This document shows, piece after piece, positions 18,693-27,980 of a stretch of 52,800 nucleotides of DNA; the stretch's first letter is position 1; every line of letters begins with the position of its first letter. The stretch is from assembly GCA_018658605.1 (NCBI GenBank), contig JABHUV010000165.1, forward strand, positions 1 to 52,800. Reading direction: 5' to 3'. The notes under the pieces were generated by a model. That model saw only the letters and a program-made list of their open reading frames with translations. It made no database searches and was not told the origin of the DNA. The translations under genes were made by a program, and so were the position numbers. The DNA is from Planctomycetaceae bacterium (GTDB lineage: Bacteria > Planctomycetota > Planctomycetia > Pirellulales > Pirellulaceae).

Positions 18693-19937
18693 ATGCCGAA
18701 TCGCTCACAACAATATGACGCGATTGTAATCGGCGCTGGAGCCGCTGGGCTGATGACCGCTATCAGCGCAGCGGCACAGAACCGTAACGTGTTGCTGCTG
18801 GAAAAAAACTCAAAACCCGGCGCTAAGATCCTCATGTCCGGAGGCACTCGCTGCAACATAACCCAAAACACCGATATCCAGGGAATCATCTCAGCCTACG
18901 GAAAACCTGGGCGTTTCTTGCATTCAGCGTTAGCAGCACTGGGACCTGAGCAACTCATCAACTTTTTCAACGAGCGTGGAGTCCCCACAAAATGTGAACC
19001 TTCAGGTAAAGTCTTCCCGCAATCGGATCGAGCACAGGATGTCTTACACGCACTACTCAACAGCCTCGACCAGACTCGAATTGATTTGAAATTGAAACAT
19101 GCCGTAACGAGCATTAAAGTGGACTCTGCCGGATTCAGTATCACAACTAACAACGGAACTTCTACCGCCCCGCAAGTAGTTATCACCAGCGGCGGCAAAT
19201 CCTTTCCCGGATGTGGCACAACCGGTGATGGATATCCGTGGTCAACACATTTCGGTCATCGAATTGTTCCAACGCGACCAGCATTAGTACCACTAGTAAC
19301 CTCAACCGACGCTTGGCCCACTCAACTGCAAGGTATTACCTTGCCCGATATTGAATTAATCGTCCGTAATACCGCTGGTAAACAACTAGGCTCACAACGA
19401 GGTTCAACTCTGTTTACCCACTTTGGTATCTCCGGACCGACAGCGATGAATCTCAGTGGCATTTTCACTGCGGTCACTAATTCCGAAAAACTCCAACTAG
19501 AAATTAACTTCCTCCCCAAACTATCATTAGTTCAAAAAAAACAACAACTCGCAACGCTGTTTCGGCAGACACCCAAGAAACAAGCGCTCACTGTTATGTG
19601 CCAACTTCTACCCCAACGAGTTGCTGAAGTGCTGCTTGATCATTCCAACATCACAAAGACCCAAAAATCGGGAGAAGTATCAAAGCGACAAACATTAACA
19701 ATAGCCAATTCTCTACATCAGCTATCAGTCATCATTGAGCGGACGCTCGGATACAAGAAAGCGGAAGTTACTGCTGGCGGCGTTGCCCTCGACGAAGTCA
19801 ATTCGTCAACCATGCAAAGCAAGCTTCAGCCCGGCCTGTTTTTCGCCGGTGAGATTCTCGATCTTGATGGACCCATCGGCGGTTATAATTTCCAAGCTGC
19901 CTTTAGTACAGGTTACCTAGCGGGACTAAACATTTAG
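18693..19937 (+). CDS. FAD-dependent oxidoreductase, BaiN/HI0933 family
   Basis: 414 aa. The Rossmann dinucleotide-binding motif GAGAAG is at residues 14-19, followed by LLLEKN. Family hallmarks are KILMSGGTRCNIT at about 46-58 and, near the C-terminus, FAGEILDLDGPIGGYNFQAAFSTG. Members are flavoproteins (HI0933, BaiN-like); the physiological substrate of most is unclear. Start 3 nt after the membrane protein gene, so probably translationally coupled. Confidence 0.9.
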   Translation: MPNRSQQYDAIVIGAGAAGLMTAISAAAQNRNVLLLEKNSKPGAKILMSGGTRCNITQNTDIQGIISAYGKPGRFLHSALAALGPEQLINFFNERGVPTKCEPSGKVFPQSDRAQDVLHALLNSLDQTRIDLKLKHAVTSIKVDSAGFSITTNNGTSTAPQVVITSGGKSFPGCGTTGDGYPWSTHFGHRIVPTRPALVPLVTSTDAWPTQLQGITLPDIELIVRNTAGKQLGSQRGSTLFTHFGISGPTAMNLSGIFTAVTNSEKLQLEINFLPKLSLVQKKQQLATLFRQTPKKQALTVMCQLLPQRVAEVLLDHSNITKTQKSGEVSKRQTLTIANSLHQLSVIIERTLGYKKAEVTAGGVALDEVNSSTMQSKLQPGLFFAGEILDLDGPIGGYNFQAAFSTGYLAGLNI

Positions 19938-20092
19938 CGTTCCAAGAATCTGCAACTAAGCTAACCCTATTGTTGATACTGTAAGCTAACAATCTCGGGG
20001 AAGGTCTTGAGCTAAACCCTCTCTATTCGATAGCATAGCAACAAATACTTTACACGAATTATCATCACACCATTACTCTTCCGAGCTGCGAC

Positions 20093-21712
20093 GTGCCTCA
20101 GAAAAAATCTACTCTCCTAATCGCTGGTTTTGCCGTCGTCCATTGCTGTTTATTTGCATGGTTTAGTAGCTATACAGCTGAAGATGCCTTCATCGTTTAT
20201 CGATACAGCGAAAACCTCATGCATGGTAACGGCCTTGTCTTTAACTCAGGTGAATTCGTCTCCGCTCTTACCTCGCCACTGCATGCTTTGATAGTCAGCG
20301 TGCTGTATGGTATTACCAATTCATCCCTGTGGGCAAACCGGCTGTTTGCTCTTGTCTTGCATTTTTCAGCCACTTGCTACGCACTGCAAACCGTTAAAGA
20401 CCTACAAGGAAAGATTCTATTCGGTTTAATCGTTTGGTGTTCACCATTTGTTATTTTTTGGACCGCCGGTGGATTAGAAACCATCTACCTGTCAAGTTTC
20501 ATCACGATTGCGTTTGCCGCGGCTGTCAAATGCCTTAAACATCATTCAACCAAACACCAGTGGATTTTCTCGATCTGCCTCGGCCTCGCCTTTCTGACAC
20601 GTTATGACAGCTGTTTAGTGACGTTACCCATCTGGTTTCACGTGACGTTTAAACAATATCTGTATTTCCCCAAACAATTCAGACACTCACTGGCAACATT
20701 GCTGCTACCAGGACTATTTATTGCCTGTAGTTGGCTCGTATTCAGTTTTAACTATTATCACGACGTCTTCCCCACCTCTGTCTACCACAAACCTCTGCAG
20801 TGGGACACGCAAAGAGGGGCAGTTGGTTATATGATTCAATTTGGTCTGTTTTGTGGCGTCCTGCCTATACTCGGCTGGTTTGTTGTTGACCAATTCAGTC
20901 GAAACAAATCCAAATTACTCTCTACCGCGATTACCACCACTAAACAACACCTCGGTGTATTTATCGGATTATCTATTTTCGGATGCTATGCCAGTGTGAC
21001 CTGCTTAGCACATATGATGTTCAGCAACCGGATGCTCCTACCCTACCTACCTGCAACTGCTTTGCTGCTCATCGACTTCTTAATGCGTATTAACCACACC
21101 AGCACAACTGTTTGGCGCGGCGGAAGATTTGGCAGCAAGAGTTGGCCAATTGTTGTTGTGCTAGCAATCGCTGTTCAAACAACTCTATTTTATTACATCG
21201 ATCAAGTTTCTATTAACCCCGGGCGTTACGGTGAATACACAAATCTCTCACGACAATCCTACATAACCTTCATGCAAACACTCGATGACCAAGCCGCTAC
21301 AATTTCCCAGCATTGGCGTAACTCTGAAAAATCAGGGCAACCGCAGATTCATGTCTATGCCGCTGGTATATTGCCCTACAAATTACCGCAAGCCAAAATT
21401 GTTGACTGGGGATTAGTGTCTTACCGCAAAAACGTACACGTTGATATGGTGCAAACCGGATTGCTCTATAGTTCTGATTACATAATCACGCTTTCGCCCA
21501 GACATCACCGTTTACGTTATCAATTACAGCAAGAACCCGATGCATTAATTGTCGTCGACGAAACCACGATCAACTTTGATGGAAAATCCGAGACACTAAG
21601 CGTGTACTTTAATCCAACACCGATAGCGTATCGATTACCCAACTACGTCGACGGGGAAGCGCGTGATCGTATTCCGCCAAAAATCAATGAACAAGACAAT
21701 GCCAACCACTGA
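20093..21712 (+). CDS. GT-C type membrane glycosyltransferase (first of pair)
   Basis: 539 aa with about nine to eleven membrane helices. The N-terminal motif SYTAEDAFIVYRYSENLMHGNGLVFN, with the acidic pair in the first extracytoplasmic loop, matches GT-C polyprenyl-phosphate sugar transferases such as the arabinofuranosyl (AftB-like) group. The C-terminal soluble part is about 170 residues. The frame starts with GTG at 20093. It overlaps the next, related gene by a few bases. It probably adds sugars at the outer face of the inner membrane; the donor is unknown. Confidence 0.8.
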   Translation: MPQKKSTLLIAGFAVVHCCLFAWFSSYTAEDAFIVYRYSENLMHGNGLVFNSGEFVSALTSPLHALIVSVLYGITNSSLWANRLFALVLHFSATCYALQTVKDLQGKILFGLIVWCSPFVIFWTAGGLETIYLSSFITIAFAAAVKCLKHHSTKHQWIFSICLGLAFLTRYDSCLVTLPIWFHVTFKQYLYFPKQFRHSLATLLLPGLFIACSWLVFSFNYYHDVFPTSVYHKPLQWDTQRGAVGYMIQFGLFCGVLPILGWFVVDQFSRNKSKLLSTAITTTKQHLGVFIGLSIFGCYASVTCLAHMMFSNRMLLPYLPATALLLIDFLMRINHTSTTVWRGGRFGSKSWPIVVVLAIAVQTTLFYYIDQVSINPGRYGEYTNLSRQSYITFMQTLDDQAATISQHWRNSEKSGQPQIHVYAAGILPYKLPQAKIVDWGLVSYRKNVHVDMVQTGLLYSSDYIITLSPRHHRLRYQLQQEPDALIVVDETTINFDGKSETLSVYFNPTPIAYRLPNYVDGEARDRIPPKINEQDNANH

Positions 21713-23363
21713 TCCACATGCAACGTCGGAAGAAAAACCACCGATGTATCAATCCCGCTGGTTGATCATTTGTGGTGTTTTCGCTGCCGTGACAGTAATC
21801 TTTGGTTTCATGATGCATTTTCAATTCTTCCACGACGATGCCTATATCACACTGCGGTATGCGCAGCATTGGTTACGTGGCGACGGGATTGTTTTTAACA
21901 CAGCAGAACGTGTCGAAGGTTACACTAGTTTTCTTCATCTGGCCCTAATCAGCGGTACCGCAAAACTTGTCGGCGGAGTCGATAATCTACCTCGTATCAC
22001 TCAGGGAATAGGAATCATTGCCTTCGGTGGCATCTGTGCAATCATCGCATTTGTATTCAAACCATCAAACAACCAGTTGAACTACTCACCGCGAGCCATG
22101 TTATTGTTACTCGTGCCAACAAACCTCGCGTTAATTGCGTGGTCCCTGGGTGGACTCGAAACGACCCTCTATACGTCGCTGTTGATGTTGTTGACCTACC
22201 AATTCAGCAACACACCGGATTCCTCACGTCTCACAACCAAGAAAATCATCGGCTTGGGGATTCTCTTGGCAATTATCACCATGACGCGACCCGAAGCAAT
22301 GCTATTTGTAGGTATCACTGGTTTGTTCTTGCTGCTGCCACATGGATTCAAGTTAGCACCGCGCTGGAAACCTTTATTCATTTTGGCTCTTAGTTTTCTA
22401 GCAGTTTGGTTACCTTACTTCCTCTGGCGTTGGAACTATTACGGCGACCCGTTTCCCAACACCTATTACGTCAAAATGGACACGAATTTAATAACGCGAT
22501 TGCGCAATGGTTTCCATTACTTGCATACTTATTCGAGAATTGCACCGTTTATATTGCCGCTAGGAATCGGGGCGGGATTACTAGCGCTAATCCGGATTCG
22601 AGCCAAGAATCATTCTCAGCATCAACAGACCCAGTCGCTTTTCTATATGCTAGCCGTTGCTAGCGTGGGAACACTGTACGTCTGCTATACCGGTGGCGAC
22701 CATATGCCAGCATATCGATTTTTGGTACCTTTAGTCCCAATCTACGGCTGGCTACTCGCCCAGTCATTGCCGATTGTCATTCCCTCACTTGTTAATCGTC
22801 ACGCCGGGCTTCTGTATATTTGTTGTATGGGTTTGATTTGTATGCAATCCATATGGAGCAATCAGAAAATGCGAGATGCCCAACACCTCGACCCTGCTGC
22901 TAGCGTTGGACGCGACGTTGGCATGTGGATTCAGCAAAACCTGCCTGCTCCCAGCACCATCGCATTAAACACCGCGGGGTCAACTCCTTTTTTTGCTCCA
23001 CAACATCGCTTTATCGATATGCTGGGTCTCAACGATAGACACATAGCACATCGCCAAATAAAGGAGCAACGAACTTGGATGCAACAATTCCCTGGTCATG
23101 GCAAAGGAGATGGTCAGTATGTACTTAAACGCCAGCCAGATTACATCATTTTGGGACCTGCGCAAGGTCTACCCGCTAATCCTGAATTCGCGGATGCACA
23201 ATACGTTGTTTGGTTTCTATCCGACCAAGAATTAGCCGAAACTGACGAGTTCCATAAACACTACCAACTCCGCAAAGCCCAATTCCGTGGAGTTGCTGGA
23301 TTGCAACGAACGTTAGTATATTATCAGCGCAAAGCAGCCAACAATACTCCGCCGGAAAACTGA
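21699..23363 (+). CDS. GT-C type membrane glycosyltransferase (second of pair)
   Basis: About 554 aa. The N-terminal loop HDDAYITLRYAQHWLRGDGIVFN followed by ERVEGYTSFLH is the same motif as in the preceding gene, and the order of helices is similar, so the two are probably paralogues. The C-terminal domain ends in a different sequence containing YIILGPAQGL. Starts at 21663 (GTG) and 21687 are also open; 21699 gives a 14-nt overlap with the stop of the first gene, which favours translational coupling. Confidence 0.8.
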   Translation: MPTTDPHATSEEKPPMYQSRWLIICGVFAAVTVIFGFMMHFQFFHDDAYITLRYAQHWLRGDGIVFNTAERVEGYTSFLHLALISGTAKLVGGVDNLPRITQGIGIIAFGGICAIIAFVFKPSNNQLNYSPRAMLLLLVPTNLALIAWSLGGLETTLYTSLLMLLTYQFSNTPDSSRLTTKKIIGLGILLAIITMTRPEAMLFVGITGLFLLLPHGFKLAPRWKPLFILALSFLAVWLPYFLWRWNYYGDPFPNTYYVKMDTNLITRLRNGFHYLHTYSRIAPFILPLGIGAGLLALIRIRAKNHSQHQQTQSLFYMLAVASVGTLYVCYTGGDHMPAYRFLVPLVPIYGWLLAQSLPIVIPSLVNRHAGLLYICCMGLICMQSIWSNQKMRDAQHLDPAASVGRDVGMWIQQNLPAPSTIALNTAGSTPFFAPQHRFIDMLGLNDRHIAHRQIKEQRTWMQQFPGHGKGDGQYVLKRQPDYIILGPAQGLPANPEFADAQYVVWFLSDQELAETDEFHKHYQLRKAQFRGVAGLQRTLVYYQRKAANNTPPEN

Positions 23364-23376
23364 TCAGCTGTACATG

Positions 23377-24480
23377 CTACTTCTGCAAGACTGCATCAAA
23401 GACTTTAAATGAAACGTCGCCATTCCAGCGATGACCACCTTGAAAGTGATCCAAGTGCAGATTGGCTGATACTCCCGACGCCTTGTACACTCGTTGCAAC
23501 CTCTGTTTAAACTTCGTATCCCAGCCATTTTTGACAACCAATGCGTCCTCCGAACCCATTTGCCATACACAGGGGCGAGGCGCAATGAGCCCCCCGATTT
23601 CACTGTAGTCACCGTATTGCAAAAGCCGAGGGATTATTTGCGCACCACAACTATAACGCTGCGACAACCTTTCCTGCATCAAGTTCAACGCCCCACTGAC
23701 GGCAGCCACTTTGATGCGCTGGTCGACGGCCGTTACGAGCATCGTCATCCGCCCACCATATGATAATCCGGCACAGCCAATTAATTTTGCTTCTACTTCT
23801 GAGCGGCTTTGTAAAAAACTGACGGCCCACCGCAAATCTCGTACGTTTTCAGCAATCGGTAGCTTCCCTAGAGCTAGCAAACGAACAAGTGAAACAGCAC
23901 ACGGATCCGAGCTATACTTTTGAGCATCCACTCGGTCACCAAAAGGAATCATGCATGGCACGGCTACAACATATCCGCGGCGAACAAATTGACGACCATA
24001 GTCATAGTTTGCTTTTGCAATAGCTGCCGCAACGCCCGGTAAATCATCGCGCCCAGCAACCGCATGGTGTCCATACGGTCCGTGCCCATGTACAGCTACA
24101 ACGGCTGGTTTTGGTTTCAAATTTCCATTGCTCGGAATTAATAAATACAGCGGCAATGCTGGAACACCCTCTGCTTTCAGCTTAATTTGATATCGAATAT
24201 GATCATCAAATCGCTTGCCATTCTCAACAACCGTTTCCCACTGTTTTGGCGGTTCGGTCGGACCTAGCAATTCCTTTAACTTGGTACTAAATTCGGACTG
24301 CCACTCTTTCACTTGGTCTTGGGTCTCTCCAGAAAAGACCTGCGACAATTCCACGTTCGACAATTGACGACGAATTGTCTGCTGAATCGTCATCGGTTCC
24401 ATCGCATCAATCGTTGGAACTATTTCCAACAAGCAAGCACTGAAACACACACCCATTAAAAACCATTTTAAATGACGCAT
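23377..24480 (-). CDS. Exported alpha/beta hydrolase (acetyl xylan esterase / dienelactone hydrolase-like)
   Basis: 367 aa with a signal peptide at residues 1-27. The alpha/beta-hydrolase core shows an oxyanion-region VAVHGHGPYG near residue 130, the nucleophile elbow GLSYGG near 220, and a C-terminal HFQGGHRWNG with the likely catalytic His. Planctomycete genomes carry many such esterases acting on sugar esters; the true substrate is unknown. Its stop faces the glycosyltransferase gene (convergent, 13 nt apart). Confidence 0.8.
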   Translation of the reverse strand: MRHLKWFLMGVCFSACLLEIVPTIDAMEPMTIQQTIRRQLSNVELSQVFSGETQDQVKEWQSEFSTKLKELLGPTEPPKQWETVVENGKRFDDHIRYQIKLKAEGVPALPLYLLIPSNGNLKPKPAVVAVHGHGPYGHHAVAGRDDLPGVAAAIAKANYDYGRQFVRRGYVVAVPCMIPFGDRVDAQKYSSDPCAVSLVRLLALGKLPIAENVRDLRWAVSFLQSRSEVEAKLIGCAGLSYGGRMTMLVTAVDQRIKVAAVSGALNLMQERLSQRYSCGAQIIPRLLQYGDYSEIGGLIAPRPCVWQMGSEDALVVKNGWDTKFKQRLQRVYKASGVSANLHLDHFQGGHRWNGDVSFKVFDAVLQK

Positions 24481-24559
24481 GGTGAGATTCCTTTTGCCGG
24501 ATTCAATTTATTTTACGTTACATGTACCGACTGCAAATCAGTGCTTCATTTTGAATCCG

Positions 24560-25336
24560 TTATCTCGCTGTCCAACCGCCATCCACGGTTAGCATACTTC
24601 CCGTCATGAAACTCGACGCATCGCTAGCTAAGAATATCGCTGGGCCCTGAATCTCCCGCATTTCGCCCCACCGAGCCAAAGCAACCGCGCCAACAATAAA
24701 TTTGATCGTTTGCTCGTCATCCTTGATGGGAATATTCATCGGAGTCAAGAATGGTCCTGGGCAAATTGCATTGCAGGTAATACCAAACGGAGCCAACTCT
24801 AATCCCAAAGCACGAGTCATCTGAACAACAGCACCTTTGCTGGAGGTATAAGGAGTGCGATCTGACAAACCAACTAACCCTAACGTACTCGCGAGATTGA
24901 TAATCCGACCACTCGCTGCCTTTTTCATGTGAGGTATCACCGCTCGAGCGAACAACCATACGCCATTGACGTTAATGTCCATTACCTGCTTGAACTCCTC
25001 CAACGACAATTCATCAACCGGCCCGCGGATATTAATGCCAGCATTGTTGATTAAAACATCCACTTTGCCAAATTTCTCCACACACGTATCGACGACAGTC
25101 TGCACCTGATCTTCCGATGTCACGTCCGCTTGCAAACCAATTGCTTGCACACCATAATCGCGGCTAATTTCGGCTGCTGCTGCTTCGACCTCAGCTTGAT
25201 TGCGACTAACCAGAACTAAGTTAGCACCAGCGGATGCTAGACCAGCGGCCATCGCCTTACCTAAGCCCTTCGACCCTCCCGTAACAATCACCACTCGATC
25301 ATGCAATTCAAATTGTTTAATGCCCGGCAATACCAT
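24560..25336 (-). CDS. Short-chain dehydrogenase/reductase (SDR)
   Basis: 258 aa classical SDR. Cofactor motif TGGSKGLG is near residue 20, NNAG near 94, catalytic Ser in the NLASTLG region, and YTSSK (Tyr/Lys) near 162. The C-terminus GSMLTVDGGW is typical of 3-oxoacyl-ACP reductase/glucose or gluconate dehydrogenase groups, so the substrate cannot be fixed. Single gene on the minus strand; it starts 123 nt after the LRR-like gene ends, with a terminator between. Confidence 0.85.
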   Translation of the reverse strand: MVLPGIKQFELHDRVVIVTGGSKGLGKAMAAGLASAGANLVLVSRNQAEVEAAAAEISRDYGVQAIGLQADVTSEDQVQTVVDTCVEKFGKVDVLINNAGINIRGPVDELSLEEFKQVMDINVNGVWLFARAVIPHMKKAASGRIINLASTLGLVGLSDRTPYTSSKGAVVQMTRALGLELAPFGITCNAICPGPFLTPMNIPIKDDEQTIKFIVGAVALARWGEMREIQGPAIFLASDASSFMTGSMLTVDGGWTAR

Positions 25337-25403
25337 TACGACTCCAAATTGTTGTAAATCAGACTCAACACACTATTCAATGAACTTAATAAAGTTAGTT
25401 CAC

Positions 25404-25440
25404 AAAAAAACGCAGCGGCACCGACAAAGGGGCCACTGCG
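25404..25440 (-). terminator. Intrinsic terminator of the LRR-like gene
   Basis: On the minus strand: CGCAGTGGC (25440-25432), a 12-nt loop, then GCCGCTGCG (25419-25411), pairing over 9 bp with one G-U pair, and followed by a run of seven T (25410-25404). It lies 19 nt beyond the stop of the LRR-like gene and upstream of the SDR gene, so the SDR gene should have its own promoter in the next 70 nt. Confidence 0.85.
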
Positions 25441-25459
25441 ACTTTATTGACAATCGTCA

Positions 25460-26266
25460 TTACTCAGACTTTTTCTCTTCAGCTGCCTTCTTCGCTGCTG
25501 CTTCTTCAGCTGCCTTCTTCGCTGCTGCTTCTTCAGCCGCCTTCTTCGCTGCTGCTTCTTCAGCGGCCTTCTTCGCTGCTGCTTCTTCAGCCGCCTTCTT
25601 CGCCGCCGCTTCTTCAGCCGCCTTCTTCGCCGCCGCTTCTTCTTCCATTTTACGTTTTGCCTCAGCTGCCGCTTTGACTTTTTCCACTACTAGATCTGGG
25701 ATGATTTGTAAGTCTGGGCGTTTTTCTTTTAGTTTTGCTACACCATCGATCGTGATCTTGGTTTCCCAAATAAAGACTTTTTTCAAGCCTTTCAATGCGG
25801 CAATGTCATCAATTGCAACATCAGTGACTTCCGTGCCATAGATATTCAAATACTCTAAGCCAGATAACGGCGCTAAGTGTTTGATAGCCGCATCGGTTAC
25901 TTTTGTTTTTTCCAAGTGCAATCGTTGTAAGCCGCTGCAACCTCCTAGATTTGCGACACCTTTGTCATCAACCGCCGTGCCACGCATATTCAAGGCGACG
26001 ATAAAACCGAGGTCTTTGACTAATGCCAATTGTTCGTTGCCTATCTCTTCGCTAGATAAGTGGAAGGCAACGTTAAGTCGATTGTCATTTTGAGCAACCT
26101 CTAAAACCGCCCCACCAGATTCGCGAATTTTCTCAACCGCAGCTTTATCGGCAGCACTGTACTCAACGGTCACTCCTTCTTCGTCTTGTCCAGAAGTACT
26201 CGGCACAACCACTAGTGATAAACATACTACACCAGCAATAAACAACATTTTTGAAATAAATCGCAT
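25460..26266 (-). CDS. Secreted leucine-rich-repeat-like protein with KKAAEE tail
   Basis: 268 aa. A signal peptide occupies residues 1-27 (ending in SGQ). Residues 70-185 contain about five LRR-like units (LGGCSGLQRLHLEKTKVTD, LAPLSGLEYLNIYGTEVTD and similar), a type common in planctomycetes. The tail from about residue 205 is AAAKKAAEE repeated, predicted as a highly charged helix. The gene ends in SE and is followed by a good terminator. A binding or scaffold role outside the cytoplasm is inferred. Confidence 0.75.
   Translation of the reverse strand: MRFISKMLFIAGVVCLSLVVVPSTSGQDEEGVTVEYSAADKAAVEKIRESGGAVLEVAQNDNRLNVAFHLSSEEIGNEQLALVKDLGFIVALNMRGTAVDDKGVANLGGCSGLQRLHLEKTKVTDAAIKHLAPLSGLEYLNIYGTEVTDVAIDDIAALKGLKKVFIWETKITIDGVAKLKEKRPDLQIIPDLVVEKVKAAAEAKRKMEEEAAAKKAAEEAAAKKAAEEAAAKKAAEEAAAKKAAEEAAAKKAAEEAAAKKAAEEKKSE
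25481..25642. repeat. Six 27-bp tandem repeats
   Basis: Six near-perfect copies of a 27-bp unit that starts AGCTGCCTTCTTCGCTGCTG on the plus strand and encodes AAAKKAAEE on the minus strand. Differences between copies are mostly silent changes (GCT/GCC/GCG). The reading frame is maintained because 27 is a multiple of 3. Confidence 0.92.
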
Positions 26267-26378
26267 CCGTATAAACTCCTAACTAATCAGCACACCCGGC
26301 GTCATCACCAGTTTTAATCTCAACTTCTATCGGCATTCTATCATATTGCAGGACTCAAGTGGAAGCATGCAACAAATA

Positions 26379-27734
26379 TCAAAGACTCCAGCCCTTGCGA
26401 TACTCCTTGTGCACAAACTGTTGAGCATGCGAGGAATTGGTAACCTTTAATTGTTTGGAATTCCATTGAATCTCTTCGCCTGATTTAAAGGCAACAGATC
26501 CCAGCAACACCGACTCGGTCAGCCCACCTGAATAATGAAAATTACAGGTTGTTTCACCACCATCACGAATTGCACCTAGCCACTCCGCATGGTGCCCAAT
26601 CGAATCATCAATCCATGGCTCCGGACGTTCAGGTTCAACTTCTTGACCTTCATGAAACACCATATGTTTACTGTAGCCAGACAGAATCATCCCCTTAGAT
26701 CCAATAAACAATTGCCCAGACGACCAGGGTTCAATCAGCGTGCCGCTCTTATCACGTAATGTGTTGATAATTTCTGGTCGACGGCCACTGTCATACCAAG
26801 TCATATGTACCGCTGGCTTTTTACCTCGCCGCGGATATTGATAATCCACCACACACCACTCGGGTGTCGTAACTGGATCTGGCGTTGGTCCCGTTGCACG
26901 CACGGATACAGGGTTCTGCAGCTCCAATGCCCAATGCACTAGATCCATATAGTGACAACCAAAATCGCCTAATGCACCACGACCGTAATCCCAGAAACTA
27001 CGCCACTTGAATGGGTGGATATCGGTACTGTAGGGTCGTTGGAGTGCGGGTCCGAGCCACAGATCCCAATTGACGTGGTCTGGCTTGGGTTGAGTATTGA
27101 AACTAGCGCCGGTGTAACTCGCAGCGGACCAAACATGTACTCGTTTTACGGGACCGATAACCCCCGATTGAACCAATTCCACAACACGACGATAGTTAAA
27201 TCCGGCGTGGATTTGAGTCCCCATTTGAGTCACGAGGTTCTTCTCAGCTGCTAAATTTGCAAGTGTACGGGCTTCAAATACAGTGTGCGCTAATGGTTTT
27301 TCACAATAGGTATGCTTACCCAAACGTAAGGCAAATGCTGCGGCAGGAGCGTGTGTATGGTCTGGTGTACCAACTAAAACCCCATCGATCTTTTCCGCTT
27401 CGCGGTCAAGCATTTCTCGGAAATCAATGTATTTGTTGGCATTAGGATACGGCTGACAACCTTTATCTAATAGATCAGAGTCAATATCAGCTATGGCGAT
27501 TATATTTTGTGAAGCACAGCCTTTGATATTCGCCCCCGCACGCCCGGTGGCCCCCACTGCGGCGAGATTCAATCGCTCATTCGGGGATGTTGATGGCTGA
27601 GCGACAGAAGAATCAGCGAAATATCCAACTCCGACGACAGCACCCAAGACGCCAGTTGTCGACGTTGCCAGAAATTGCCGACGACCACTTTGTTGCGGCG
27701 ACACATTAGAATTCATCGTTTGAACCGTTTTCAT
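26379..27734 (-). CDS. Tat-exported Gfo/Idh/MocA family oxidoreductase
   Basis: About 451 aa from the ATG at 27734 (a GTG at 27752 is also open). The N-terminus has a Tat motif GRRQFLATSTTG followed by a hydrophobic stretch. The NAD(P)-binding Rossmann part begins LAAVGATGRAG, and the EKPLA motif typical of the family follows at about residue 140. Such proteins oxidise or rearrange sugars and other polyols; the substrate is unknown. Likely periplasmic. The gene stands alone. Confidence 0.85.
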   Translation of the reverse strand: MKTVQTMNSNVSPQQSGRRQFLATSTTGVLGAVVGVGYFADSSVAQPSTSPNERLNLAAVGATGRAGANIKGCASQNIIAIADIDSDLLDKGCQPYPNANKYIDFREMLDREAEKIDGVLVGTPDHTHAPAAAFALRLGKHTYCEKPLAHTVFEARTLANLAAEKNLVTQMGTQIHAGFNYRRVVELVQSGVIGPVKRVHVWSAASYTGASFNTQPKPDHVNWDLWLGPALQRPYSTDIHPFKWRSFWDYGRGALGDFGCHYMDLVHWALELQNPVSVRATGPTPDPVTTPEWCVVDYQYPRRGKKPAVHMTWYDSGRRPEIINTLRDKSGTLIEPWSSGQLFIGSKGMILSGYSKHMVFHEGQEVEPERPEPWIDDSIGHHAEWLGAIRDGGETTCNFHYSGGLTESVLLGSVAFKSGEEIQWNSKQLKVTNSSHAQQFVHKEYRKGWSL

Positions 27735-27980
27735 AAATGCTACTTTCTTCACTCAATTAAACTTACATTATTCAAATATCATCAACAATTCGCATCAATG
27801 TCCTAGCCAGTTGTAACCTTGTACCCTTTAGTATATGTAATTCCGACACGCGTTGCATCCCTTACTTAACTGATTAAAAACTATTCCGACACTCCTGCTA
27901 ATTTCCATTACGGCTTGGTAAAATACACCAACAATAAACTCAGCCCATACTATTCCATCACAGAAAGTAACTTCGTGACC

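Noticed and set aside
25481..25642. 27-bp repeats as a possible CRISPR array
   Set aside because: No spacers, direct tandem copies in a coding frame, and no cas genes.
25200..25841. 213-codon open frame across the 27-bp repeats on the plus strand
   Set aside because: Antisense of two real genes; its Ala/Phe-rich repeat is only the opposite strand of the KKAAEE repeat.
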